DNA from: Leidyana gryllorum EB-2025a
Lineage: Eukaryota; Apicomplexa
Direction of reading: 5' to 3'
DNA length: 64,000 nucleotides
NCBI GenBank assembly: GCA_048772705.1
Contig: JBLWGC010000201.1
Span: forward strand, 1-64,000
Shown: piece after piece, positions 42,950 through 52,774 of the stretch
Numbering within the stretch: the stretch's first letter is position 1
How the letters are laid out: the number at the start of each line of letters is the position of its first letter
Position numbers and translations under genes: made by a program
Notes under the pieces: generated by a model
Told to the model about the DNA's origin: nothing
The model's database searches: none
Seen by the model: the letters and a program-made list of their open reading frames with translations, nothing else

Positions 42950-45333
42950 CACGGATACGAGAAAATCAGTTGATAGTACATCCTCGCAAATCACATTTTT
43001 TTAAGGACGAAGTTACCTTTCTGGGGCACAGAATCTCTCAGGAAGGCATCACTCCCATGCAGACACGAATGGCCGACTTGGACGCAATCGGCAGTCCGAC
43101 TACACTCAGAGAGGCACAGAGAGTGCTCGGAATGTTTAATTATTATAGAAGATTCATCAATAATTTTGCCCACAAAGCGGAACCGATTTACAAAGCAATG
43201 AAAGGAATCCAAGGCCCCAACAGCCCCCTCCCCACGTCAGAAGGGATCACAGGTAGTATCAACGAGCTGAAGAGTATCAACGAGCTGAAGAAGGCACTCA
43301 GGGAATCCCCAACTCTACGTTTTCTGGCGGCTGAGAGTAACAGCCTCCGACTTTCGACGGATGCCAGCCTTACTGCTATAGGAGCAGTGCTTGAAGAAGA
43401 AACCCCAGATGGACCCAAACCCATTGAGTTCTCATCTAGGACACTGCTTCCGGCAGAAACAAGATATCCAGTACATGAGCGGGAATTGCTCGCGATCGTT
43501 CACGCTTGCAAACAGTGGAGACACTGGCTCATAGGGCGACGAGTGAAAGTGCTCACGGACCATAAGCCACTCGTCCACCTAATGAAACAGTCCCACCTGT
43601 CCGATAGACAGTATAGGTGGCTCACAACGTTGAGCGAAATGGATTTGGATATTCAGTACATACCAGGCGCCCGGAACATAGTAGCTGACTTGCTATCCAG
43701 ACCGATACAGAGGAAGGCGACCAACGACCGGGCCTACGGACAAGTACACAACGTGGAACGGGCGGGGACAACACAAGACAATGACAGAGAAAGGGAAGAT
43801 GCCATAGCTACGGAGCAGGTAGAGGCAGGGTCCCCACACGGAGACTTGAACAATGAACTGGTGATGAAATGGAAAGAGCATAAAGGTCAAGAGGGCAAGT
43901 GTGGGCCAATCGAGTGGATTGAAGGAGTACCTGTGACTAACGACGGCACCATAGAGGTACCACCAGACACGGATTTGATCGAACGAATAATTCGAGATAA
44001 CCACCAGTCACTGTGGGCGGGACACATGGGACCAGAAAGGACGGCCGGTCGCATCCGAGCAATCTTCAATTGGAGAGGTTTACTCGCAGATGTGTCAACC
44101 TATTGTCGGCTATGCCAGACCTGCCAAATAGCGAAGAAAAGGAATCACCAACCTTACGGCCTCTTACATCCAGTACGAAATCCTGCCATACCATGGGCCG
44201 AGGTTGGAGTGGACTTTTTGGAATTACCCCGCGATGGGGAAACTGGACTAGACTATCTCATGGTAGTAGTCGATAGACTCACCCGCCGCATAAGACTACT
44301 ACCATGCTCCAAGACAATTTCATCCGCAGAAGCGGCTCGATTGTTCATGGATAACATCATCAAGATCCACGGAGTACCACGAAAAGTCATAAGCGACAGA
44401 GATGTCCGCTTCGTCAACGGAATGTGGAATACTATGATGAAGGAACTCGGCTGCAACTTGGCAATGAGCACCAGTCAACACCCTCAAACCAACGGATTGA
44501 CAGAAAGAGTGAATCGAAGCGTGATACAGATACTACGCTGCTCCATCCAAGGACTCAACACAGAATGGTCGAAACACATCACGACCGTCGAAATTGCGTA
44601 CAACACCTCAATCCAGAGTTCCACGAAGGCGACTCCGTTCGAATTAGACACTGGGAGGAGTCAGTTTGCGCCAGACCCCTGGGAACACATCAGAAACGGA
44701 TCTGTACCCTTCCGCACCTGGCTGCAGAAGTTGCAAGAAGCACGAGACCGTTTACAAGACGCCTCCGAACAACAGAGAAGACAGGCCGACAAACATAGAC
44801 GCCACCTCAGACTAGAACAGGGAGACAAAGTACTGCTTCGAACTAAAGGACTGCTGCACGTACCACAACACAAACTATCACAACCGTTCTGCGGCCCATT
44901 CACAGTACTTGAAGTCTCAGGAAATGACACCTACACCCTCGACTTACCCGCATCGTGGCGAATCCTGGCCAAATTCCATGTCTCTAGATTGGAACCGTTC
45001 AGATCTCCACCACCAGTTGAGCCGACAGCAGAGACCAGAACCCCCAGGAACCATACAGACTCAGGACAGCCAGACCAGCTTTACATCATGGAAAGAATTG
45101 AAGGCGAACGAATGAATAAACGTGGAGAATTAGAATACCGCGTGAAATGGCTCGGATACACGAACAATCACAACACGTGGGAACCAGCACAGGTGGTCCT
45201 TGAAGGCAACGGCCAGGACCTCATACAGGAATTCCGACAACAGTGGAATCTCAGAAACCCCAGAAACCCGTACACCAATTTGGAGATGGAGGAGTGTAAC
45301 CTATCACGCTCACTAGACCCCGTCCGACCATAG
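42943..45333 (+). CDS. Element E Pol, part 2: RT end, RNase H, integrase, chromodomain
   Basis: 796 residues from the second frame. RT thumb (LGHRISQEGI, VLGMFNYYRRFI), RNase H (LSTDASLTAIGAVL, LTDHKPLVHLM), integrase zinc finger HQSLWAGHMGP...CRLCQTCQ, core GVDFLELP, SDRDVRF and NGLTERVNR, chromodomain (EYRVKWLGYTNNHNTWEP). The frame runs twelve codons into the 3' LTR before its stop. A short in-frame repeat ELKSIN occurs at 43263-43286. Confidence 0.92.
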   Translation: MLTRIRENQLIVHPRKSHFFKDEVTFLGHRISQEGITPMQTRMADLDAIGSPTTLREAQRVLGMFNYYRRFINNFAHKAEPIYKAMKGIQGPNSPLPTSEGITGSINELKSINELKKALRESPTLRFLAAESNSLRLSTDASLTAIGAVLEEETPDGPKPIEFSSRTLLPAETRYPVHERELLAIVHACKQWRHWLIGRRVKVLTDHKPLVHLMKQSHLSDRQYRWLTTLSEMDLDIQYIPGARNIVADLLSRPIQRKATNDRAYGQVHNVERAGTTQDNDREREDAIATEQVEAGSPHGDLNNELVMKWKEHKGQEGKCGPIEWIEGVPVTNDGTIEVPPDTDLIERIIRDNHQSLWAGHMGPERTAGRIRAIFNWRGLLADVSTYCRLCQTCQIAKKRNHQPYGLLHPVRNPAIPWAEVGVDFLELPRDGETGLDYLMVVVDRLTRRIRLLPCSKTISSAEAARLFMDNIIKIHGVPRKVISDRDVRFVNGMWNTMMKELGCNLAMSTSQHPQTNGLTERVNRSVIQILRCSIQGLNTEWSKHITTVEIAYNTSIQSSTKATPFELDTGRSQFAPDPWEHIRNGSVPFRTWLQKLQEARDRLQDASEQQRRQADKHRRHLRLEQGDKVLLRTKGLLHVPQHKLSQPFCGPFTVLEVSGNDTYTLDLPASWRILAKFHVSRLEPFRSPPPVEPTAETRTPRNHTDSGQPDQLYIMERIEGERMNKRGELEYRVKWLGYTNNHNTWEPAQVVLEGNGQDLIQEFRQQWNLRNPRNPYTNLEMEECNLSRSLDPVRP

Positions 45334-45507
45334 TCGGTCCGGAACAAGAACATGTCTGTGTCTCCCTGGACCGGCCGGACCGGCATAGGAGACACAGACA
45401 CGACAGATAGATCGACCTGCACGCAGTGTTACTTTTACGTGAACGAACAATGGACTTACGCAATGGGAAACAGACCTCTGATCCGCAGTCGGGTGATCCC
45501 GGCTACA
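45295..45507 (+). repeat. 3' LTR of element E
   Basis: 213 bp, identical to the 5' LTR as read. Confidence 0.93.
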
Positions 45508-46609
45508 CGATGTCCCTGAATATGGTGTACATTAATAACATGAATGTAGATGGGGCATTCATAAGGCCATTCGGCATCACCACCCATTCAAATAGTCCCC
45601 ACGGGGTCGCGAATGCCGTCAGTGGGGCTGATTTTGGGTCCATTCGTACCTGATGGTACCCACTTTTGAGGTCCAGAGTCGAGAATATAGTAGCTCCTTC
45701 CAGTTGGGAGAGCGCTTCGTCGATGGGTGGCATCGGGGACACTATCCGGACCGTTTCTTGATTTAATCGGCGGTAATCGCATACCAATCGAGGAATTTTG
45801 GTGTCTTTTTTTGGTACAAATAAGCAGGGTGATGACCATTGGGATGTGCTGGGTTGTATCTTCCCTTCCTTCAACAAGGTGAGTATTTGTTCCTTCAGCT
45901 CTCCGGCATAGTGCTGTGGTATTTTGTAAGGCTGCCTGGCAAATGGCGTCACGTGTTGTCCTTTGAGTTGTATGCTGTGGTCAATTCCTTTGCGGTACGG
46001 TGGTAAGGTTCCCTGGTCTTCGAATGCCATGTAGAAACATCGCTCAATCCAGTCTTCCTCGTCCGGTCGGTCCAAAGATGTGGTAATAATGGCATCCTTT
46101 TCGCCTCGTATGTTGTACACCGCTCCGCTAATGTGTGGTCTGAGCCATTCTGTAGGTTTCATGTTGGTATCAATGGGCAGCACTAATTCCTCTAGGACAC
46201 ACCAACGTTGATTCCGGTCGGTCCCTATCCAAAGCCCCAATCGTTGTATCACCGTTGTGGAGATTATTAAGTCGTAAGGTAAATTGTCCAGTATCACGCA
46301 CGAGATCTTAAGTTCCTGTCCTTTGGTGGTTTTGATGACCGCTTGTGTTGTTCCCCGGGTCTTCGTGGGTTCCGCTGATACTCCTCTGATCCGCATTGTG
46401 TCCTCTCCCACCGTTCCTCCTATTCTATTCACCACGTCCCGTGAGATGCAGTTGGTGTCGCTCCCTGTGTCAATTAGAACGCAGCAGGGTAAGATTGTCT
46501 CCTTCCCTGGTGCTCGGATCGTCCACGTTGTTTGGAGGGGTGGTTCGGGTCCTATAGCTGGGCATCCGGAGTGAGTTCCCCTGACTCTTCCTGCCCAATC
46601 TGAAAATCC
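45503..46609 (-). CDS. Element D Pol, part 1: protease and RT N-terminal half
   Basis: From the -1 shift site (46603-46609): CCVLIDTGSDTNCIS protease, RGVSAEPT, then RT with SSPCLFVPKKDTKIPRLVCDYR, FSTLDLKSGYHQV, MPNGLMNAPSTF. Interrupted by element E at FRDI, just before the active site, and continued at 40557. The real polyprotein needs both halves. Confidence 0.9.
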   Translation of the reverse strand, partial: GFSDWAGRVRGTHSGCPAIGPEPPLQTTWTIRAPGKETILPCCVLIDTGSDTNCISRDVVNRIGGTVGEDTMRIRGVSAEPTKTRGTTQAVIKTTKGQELKISCVILDNLPYDLIISTTVIQRLGLWIGTDRNQRWCVLEELVLPIDTNMKPTEWLRPHISGAVYNIRGEKDAIITTSLDRPDEEDWIERCFYMAFEDQGTLPPYRKGIDHSIQLKGQHVTPFARQPYKIPQHYAGELKEQILTLLKEGKIQPSTSQWSSPCLFVPKKDTKIPRLVCDYRRLNQETVRIVSPMPPIDEALSQLEGATIFSTLDLKSGYHQVRMDPKSAPLTAFATPWGLFEWVVMPNGLMNAPSTFMLLMYTIFRDIV

Positions 46610-46748
46610 GACCCCTCCAAGGCGTGTACCCTCCCTTCTCTGCGGTCTGTGCGTTTTTGGCATTGAGCCATCAAATGTCCTCGCTCCCCGCATGATCTGC
46701 ATCTTCCTTCGGCCATACACTGGGCGTATGTGTACTTGCATTGCGGCC
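46552..46748 (-). CDS. Element D Gag, C-terminal part
   Basis: CKYTYAQCMAEGRCRSCGERGHLMAQC, a knuckle like that of element E, then a tail ending DAQL past the shift site. Split by element F; the preceding residues lie at 63936-64000. Confidence 0.85.
46603..46609 (-). other. -1 frameshift heptamer, element D
   Basis: G GAT TTT in gag frame (SDF); pol frame VGF open. Confidence 0.7.
46744..46748. repeat. Target-site duplication of element F (left)
   Basis: CGGCC, repeated exactly at 63936-63940. Confidence 0.92.
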
Positions 46749-46986
46749 TGTAGACAAGGACACTTTTAGTTTAGTTAGTCACTGACCAGCCGCAGCTGGA
46801 TCAGCATCATTAGAGGGTGTCTCCGAGGCCGGTAGACCGGGCACACACGGAGACGCGCGATCTACAAACACAGATTAGTCATTTCAAAGCTTACTAACGA
46901 ACGTACCATGCCATTGGAGCTACGCAGCAGCCGGCGGCTTAGCCGTCAACCCGACGCCATGGCGACCTGTGGGAACCGGGGTTACA
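46749..46986 (+). repeat. 5' LTR of element F
   Basis: 238 bp, TGTAGAC...GTTACA; arms GTGTCTCC (46817) and GGAGACGC (46849), one mismatch. Confidence 0.93.
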
Positions 46987-48047
46987 CTGGTAGCAGTGCT
47001 CAACAACATTCTAGCAACAAGCCAAGGACCAAAGCTATGACGACCACCAAACGAACCAACGAAAGCGCTTACTCGATCAAAGAAGGACTCGCCACACCAC
47101 CTACAGAAGCGGAACACCGCCTGGAACGACGTATTTCAGAGCTTGAGAAGGAACTGAGCAACAGAACACAAGCAAACGGCTACCCGGATTCACAAACCCA
47201 GACACACCCAGCCACTCAGATAAGAAGCGCCGAAATAGCGCTCAAAAAACACGATACATTCAATGGCGAAGGATTACCAAGAGCCCGCGATTGGCTGGAC
47301 GGATGCAGCGTCCGATTCCTTGCGCATGGTATAACCGAGGATCGAGCCAAGGTTCAAGCAGCCTGCACACTGCTGTCCGGATCAGCAGCCCGATGGTTGC
47401 TAGCCAGACCGCAAATGGTGAACGAGTCGTGGGAGGGACTCGGCAATCAGATTTTGGCGGAATTTGACACCCTCAACGCCATCCAAGACGACTTGACGCG
47501 CCTGACGAAGATCAGCAAGACAGGATCGATGAGCCAATACGTAGATCAATTCCGCAGTATCAGCAGGGGACTCACAGACGGAGTGGAGCGCAGAACGCGA
47601 GCCAACCTCTTCATGGAAGGCTTACCGCCAGCCGATAGACAAGCTTTAGCCCCTTTCATATCGGAGGATATAGACACAATTTGCATTCGCGGACTTCAAT
47701 ACGAAGCTATTGTCAACAGCACAAAACGCACACGGGAGGAACACTGCTTCACACTCAGGCCGACACAACAGCGCAAAGTAGGACGGCGCTGCCCATACTC
47801 ACACCAACAGTGCGTCGCCGAGCGACGCTGTTTTAATTGCGGCGCAACCGACCACCCAGCATGGAAATGCCCACATCCGAGAGACGACAGACCGAGTGCA
47901 CAGAAGGAACCGACACGTGGTGACAGACCACAAAGCCGCAGAGTCTTCTCACTCACCACGGACCAGGATTTTCACTGTCCCCCCGGACGCACGGTGCACG
48001 ATCTCGAGGGGGAAGAAGGGGAAGCAACCAACAGCACCCAACACTGA
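46908..48047 (+). CDS. Element F Gag
   Basis: 379 residues; starts in the LTR and reads the primer site as YTGSS near 26. Predicted coiled stretch EHRLERRISELEKELSNR near 65. Gag core FNGEGLPRARDWLDGCSVRF...LLSGSAARWLL. Knuckle CFNCGATDHPAWKC near 312. Continues about 27 residues past the shift site. Confidence 0.9.
   Translation: MPLELRSSRRLSRQPDAMATCGNRGYTGSSAQQHSSNKPRTKAMTTTKRTNESAYSIKEGLATPPTEAEHRLERRISELEKELSNRTQANGYPDSQTQTHPATQIRSAEIALKKHDTFNGEGLPRARDWLDGCSVRFLAHGITEDRAKVQAACTLLSGSAARWLLARPQMVNESWEGLGNQILAEFDTLNAIQDDLTRLTKISKTGSMSQYVDQFRSISRGLTDGVERRTRANLFMEGLPPADRQALAPFISEDIDTICIRGLQYEAIVNSTKRTREEHCFTLRPTQQRKVGRRCPYSHQQCVAERRCFNCGATDHPAWKCPHPRDDRPSAQKEPTRGDRPQSRRVFSLTTDQDFHCPPGRTVHDLEGEEGEATNSTQH
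47966..47972 (+). other. -1 frameshift heptamer, element F
   Basis: G GAT TTT in gag frame; pol frame runs open from here into the protease. Confidence 0.7.
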
Positions 48048-50748
48048 CCACACGGTGGTCAATAGAGAACCTCAACACAGGACACAGTCAAGAAGCCTGT
48101 GTGCTGGTAGACACGGGCGCGTCTATCACTTGCGTGAACCTTTCGACAAGTCGCAAACTACATCTACCATTCGCGGGATATTACGAAGAAATACGCTCGG
48201 CCCATGGCCAAACGACGGCACGCATGGTGGCGATGGGATTGAGGACGGCCAAAGGGCAATACCGAAGTATAACAGCAGCGGAACTCCCGGATATACCTTA
48301 CGATTTAATAATACCAACCAGCCTCATAGCGAGCCTACGACTATGCATAAAGACAGACGGGACAGAGCGACTATGCATCATTGAGGATACCGTTGTCCCG
48401 GTAGCTGAAGCCTTCACGGAATGGTGGCCAGAACCACACCGAGTATTTAACACGGAAGCCACCCAGATACTAGATAGGAGAGCCTTGAATTGTGAGCTTG
48501 ACATACCCGATAAATACAAGTACTTACTGATGGACAAATACCCCGAACTCATAACGGACAGCGCACCAATGCCCCCTAGCAGGCCGCAGATCGACCATGA
48601 AATACACCTAATGGACCCGGCGACAACACCTTACGTAGGCAGACCATACAAGGTGCCGCAGGTATACATCCCGGAGATGCGGACACAGTTATTAGCATTG
48701 GCCAAAGAAGGGAAGATCACGCTAAGCACATCGAGTTGGGCGTCGCCATGCATGTTCGTACCGAAGAAGGATACGACGACGCCCAGACTCGTATGCGACT
48801 ACCGTCGCCTTAATATGGCAACCATCAAGGCAGCATCCGTGATGCCAACAATCGAAGAAGCCGTGCAAATATTGGCCGGAGCCGAGTGGCTTTCCAGTCT
48901 CGACTTACGCTCCGGATATCACCAAGTACAAGTCCATCCGGCATCACGCCACCTCACAGCTTTCGCGACGCCGTGGGGCCTATACCAGTGGAATGTGATG
49001 CCGAATGGATTGACCAACGCACCGGCGACGTTCATGCAATTGATGAACCTCGTCTTACACGACTTGATCGGGCATTGCGTATTCGTCTACTTAGACGATG
49101 TTCTGGTATTCTCCAAAACTGAACAACAACACGAACAAGATCTGGATGCGGTTTTCAAGAGACTTCACGAGCACAGCCTGATCATACACCGAAGAAAGTC
49201 GCACTTCTTCAAGAAATCGCTAGAATACGTGGGACATGTGATCGGCGAAGGGGGTATAAGACCCATCAGGACCAAGATAGAGAGCATAGTCAGCATAGAA
49301 TACCCCCAGAAACTCAGAGACCTGCAACGCGTATTAGGAATGTTTAACTACTACCGCAGATACATACCTGATTTTGCCAAAACGGCACGACCACTCTACA
49401 TGCTCGGAAAAGGCTTGACGAAGCCTGGCGAACCAGTGGAACACTGTGAGGAGGCGACGGCAGCCCTTCAAAAACTCAAAGACGAATTGCGTCGAGCCCC
49501 CATGTTGATGTTCCCCAGACCGGGAAAAGATCCCTTGACGCTCCACACAGACGCAAGCCTTTATGCGATAGGGGCAGTGCTACAACAAGAAAGCAGCGAA
49601 GGATTGGAGCCAATCGATTACCTGTCACTCACGCTAAGCCCCACTCAAACGAGATATCCCGTTCATGAGAGAGAGCTACTGGCAATAGTGAAAGCCTGTC
49701 GCCATTGGCGCCATCTGCTGGTCGGAAGGACGGTGAAGGTGATGACGGACCATAAGCCGCTTATACACTTACTGAGACAACCCCACCTGTCCGACCGACA
49801 GGCGCGATGGATAACGGCACTGGCAGAACTGGATCTGCAAATAGGATACATTCCGGGCACAAAAAATATTTTGGCAGACCTTTTGAGCCGCCCGCGTACC
49901 AACATAGAACCACGGCCCTCAAACGAATGCAACAATATAGAACCGGAACGATTGAATGCCAATGACGACGGGCATGAAACGACGAGTCGAGATAACGACG
50001 CCAACGAACGCGGGCCGAACGAAAACGAAACGACGTGGAACAACAACGAATCGACGACGACAACAAACGCATCGGAAGGAAGGAGCCTAGAAGACGAACT
50101 GCGGGCTGCATGGAGAGAGCACAAGGACAAAGCGGGTAGGTGCGGAACAGTACAGTGGATTCAGGAACTACCGGTCACGGAAGATGGGTGCATTGAGGTA
50201 CCACCCGTGGAACAACTTATCAAACACATTATTAAGGACAACCACGATAGCAGACTAGCCGGCCACTTGGCGGCCGACAAGACAGCCGGACGGATCCGAG
50301 CGCTGTTCAACTGGAGAGGATTGAACACAGATGTCATAAATTACTGTCGATGCTGCGAGATCTGCCAAAAATCAAAGAAGAGGAGCCATAGACCTTACGG
50401 CCTACTTCATCCGCTGGGGAATCCCACGCTTCCGTGGACAGAAGTCGGCATAGACTTTTTGGAAATGCCGAAAGACGAATCGTCAGGAAAAGACTATGTG
50501 ATGGTCGTCGTCGACCGACTAACCAGACGAGTTCGCCTTGTGGCATGCAACAAGACCATTTCAGCGGTTGAGACAGCACACCTCTTCCTAACGAATATTG
50601 TGCAGGTACACGGTTTACCAAGCAAGATTGTCTCGGATAGAGACAGGAGGTTCATGGCAACAGTATGGCAGGAGATGGCCCAATCATTAGGTGTTACACT
50701 GGCCCCGTCCACTAGTCGACATCCAGAAACGAACGGATTAGTGGAAAG
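47967..50748 (+). CDS. Element F Pol, part 1: protease to integrase core
   Basis: Pol frame from the shift site. Protease CVLVDTGASITCV, RT with SPCMFVPKKDTTTPRLVCDYR, SSLDLRSGYHQV, MPNGLTNAPATF, active site VYLDDVLVFS, RNase H (HTDASLYAIGAVL, MTDHKPLIHLL), a low-complexity Asn/Glu-rich linker, integrase zinc finger HDSRLAGHLAA...CRCCEICQ, core GIDFLEMP, SDRDRRF and TNGLVE. G inserted directly after the catalytic Glu codon. Continued at 62901. Confidence 0.92.
50743..50748. repeat. 6-bp target duplication of the G compound (left)
   Basis: GGAAAG, repeated at 62901-62906; a 5-bp reading does not match. Confidence 0.8.
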
Positions 50749-50988
50749 TGTAAGTGCATTGGGTCCCCGGAGGAGGTAAGCCGGTTGCCTTCTTGGCTTT
50801 CTGGGTAAGTGCCTTGGGAATAACCCCAGATCTAGTCGTTCTTCTCGTAGTAACAGTCATGATCTATTTCGGTAAGCGCGCGTGTTTGTCACCCCCGTGT
50901 CTCCCCGTGTTTCCGGAGACACCGGTAGTTGTGCCGGTCTGCATGAACCATAAAAAAGGGTACACGTGTTGTTAAGGTAAGGTCTACA
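50749..50988 (-). repeat. LTR1 of family G
   Basis: 240 bp; acts as 3' LTR of the outer copy. Hairpin arms GTGTCTCC (50897) and GGAGACAC (50915). Confidence 0.93.
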
Positions 50989-52774
50989 CTCCTCCCCCTA
51001 TGCGAAGATCGTCTCCGCGTAATTCCGCTTCCGTGAAGGGTATCGCGTTTCTCCTGGTGTTCCACTCGGCTCGATAGTGCAGAATGAGATCCAGAGCGTC
51101 TGCATTCAGTACCGATTCGACTGGTTCCCACGTCGCCTGTTCGCGCGGGTACCCCTGCCATTGTATCAGGAAAGACATGCCTCTGTTGTCCACTCTCTGA
51201 GCCAAGACCTTCTCCATAATGAATAGTTCCGCTTCGCTCTCAGGTGGACGTCCGTGGAAAGGTTTCAATCTGGATATGTGGAATTTCCTCAGGCCTTTCC
51301 ATTCGTCAGGCATCTGTAATTCGTAGACATCAGCAGGGAGCGATGCTAGTACTTGCATAGGCCCCAAATACGTCTTGGACAGTTTCCCGCTGGGTGCTCC
51401 TTTCAGGCCCTCTGCCTTTAGCAGGACCCAGTCGCCTCTCTCGTACCTCTGCTCCCTGTGACGTTTGTCGTAGTATTCCTTCTGGCGGTCTTGTGCTGCT
51501 TTTATTCTGTCCTGGATCTGAGTTATGGTTTCGGTGTGTAGTCCGACGGCGGCTAGGTCGTGATCGAAACCCAAGGTTAGCGGAATTCTTGGGATGTAGC
51601 CTCGCTCCGCTTGGAACGGTGAGATCTGGGTAGCTGAACATGGCATCGAGTTATAGGCGAACTCTACTGCGGGCAATTTCTCAACCCACTTCGGCGCCAC
51701 TTGCTCCGCAAGTGTTCGCATGATTTGTAGTATTGTTCGATGGGCTCGTTCCAGAAGTCCGTTGGTTTGTGGATGGCCCCTCGTACTCGCCTTCAGCTTA
51801 GTTCCGGCTGCTGTCAGCATTTCGGTCCACAGCTCACTCAGCCATCTAGCATCCCGATCCGACACTATCGCTTGAGGGAATCCGTGGTCACGGACCAGTC
51901 TCTTCATAACTATCTTGGCACAGTCTTTCGCCGAAGCTGTGTGGTGGCACGGTTCTAGCAACACCCTTCTGGTCAGTCTGTCGATGAAAGTCATGATGCA
52001 GTCCTCCCCGGTTTCTGGGTCTCTTGGCATTTTCAGAAGGTCAATTGACACTTCTGCCCAAGGGTGTGTCGGCGGTTTAATCGGATTGAGTAGGCCCGGC
52101 GGCCGGGTGGTGCGCGCCTTTGCTTTCTGACACTCGATGCACTGTTGGCAATAAACGCGGACATCTTCCGTTACGCCTGGCCAATTGAAATTGGCCCTGA
52201 CCTTGAGCAAGGTCTTCTCGTGGCTCAGGTGCCCTGCCAACGGTGAGTTATGGTTTTCCTCAATGACGAGCATCCTGAGGTTGTCCCTTCCCGGGACGAA
52301 TATCCTTCGAAACTGGTCGTACAGGATTCCCTCCACCAGGCCATACCCTTCCGGAGGCTGTGTGATCTCCGCCGTTGCTCTCTTCAGCCGCGCTGAGAAT
52401 TCCGTTCCATTAGTCTCTATCATTGAGATGAAAGCTCGGCAGGTGTCTTGAATTGCTCCCGCTCTACTGAGCAAGTCTGCCAAGTCATTGTCTTTGCCTG
52501 CAATGTGGTCGATCCGGGCGGGAAATTGAGAAATCTTGACAAGCCACCTCACGACTTTGGGCCGGAGGGCTTCGGCGCCAGCTGTCAAAACCACCAACGG
52601 TTTGTGATCTGTGTGAACAAAGAATTCTCGGCTCAACAGGTGGTGTTTCCACCGTTTGAGGGCGACCAGAATGGCCCATAGTTCCCTCTCATGTACCGCC
52701 CAGTTCCTCTGTGTGGCATTCAGCTTGGTACTAAAATGCTCCAAAATTTCTCGGCGGTCTTTCGTCCACTGTTC
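50984..52774 (-). pseudogene. Family G pol 3' half (RNase H, integrase, chromodomain), minus
   Basis: Open from the junction to the GGV stop at the LTR. RNase H from EHFSTKLNATQRNW, integrase with HNSPLAGHLSH...CQQCIECQ, SIDLLKMP, SDRDARW, TNGLLERAH, then chromodomain (FLIQWQGYPREQATWEPVESVL). 5' truncated at a strand-switch point at 52775. Confidence 0.9.

Larger units (their letters stand above)
40558..45507 (+). mobile_element. Element E: young chromovirus inside element D
   Basis: 4950 bp with two 213-bp LTRs that I read as identical, which indicates a recent insertion. Complete gag, GGATTTT site and pol with chromodomain. One single-base deletion in RT is the only lesion seen. Confidence 0.94.
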
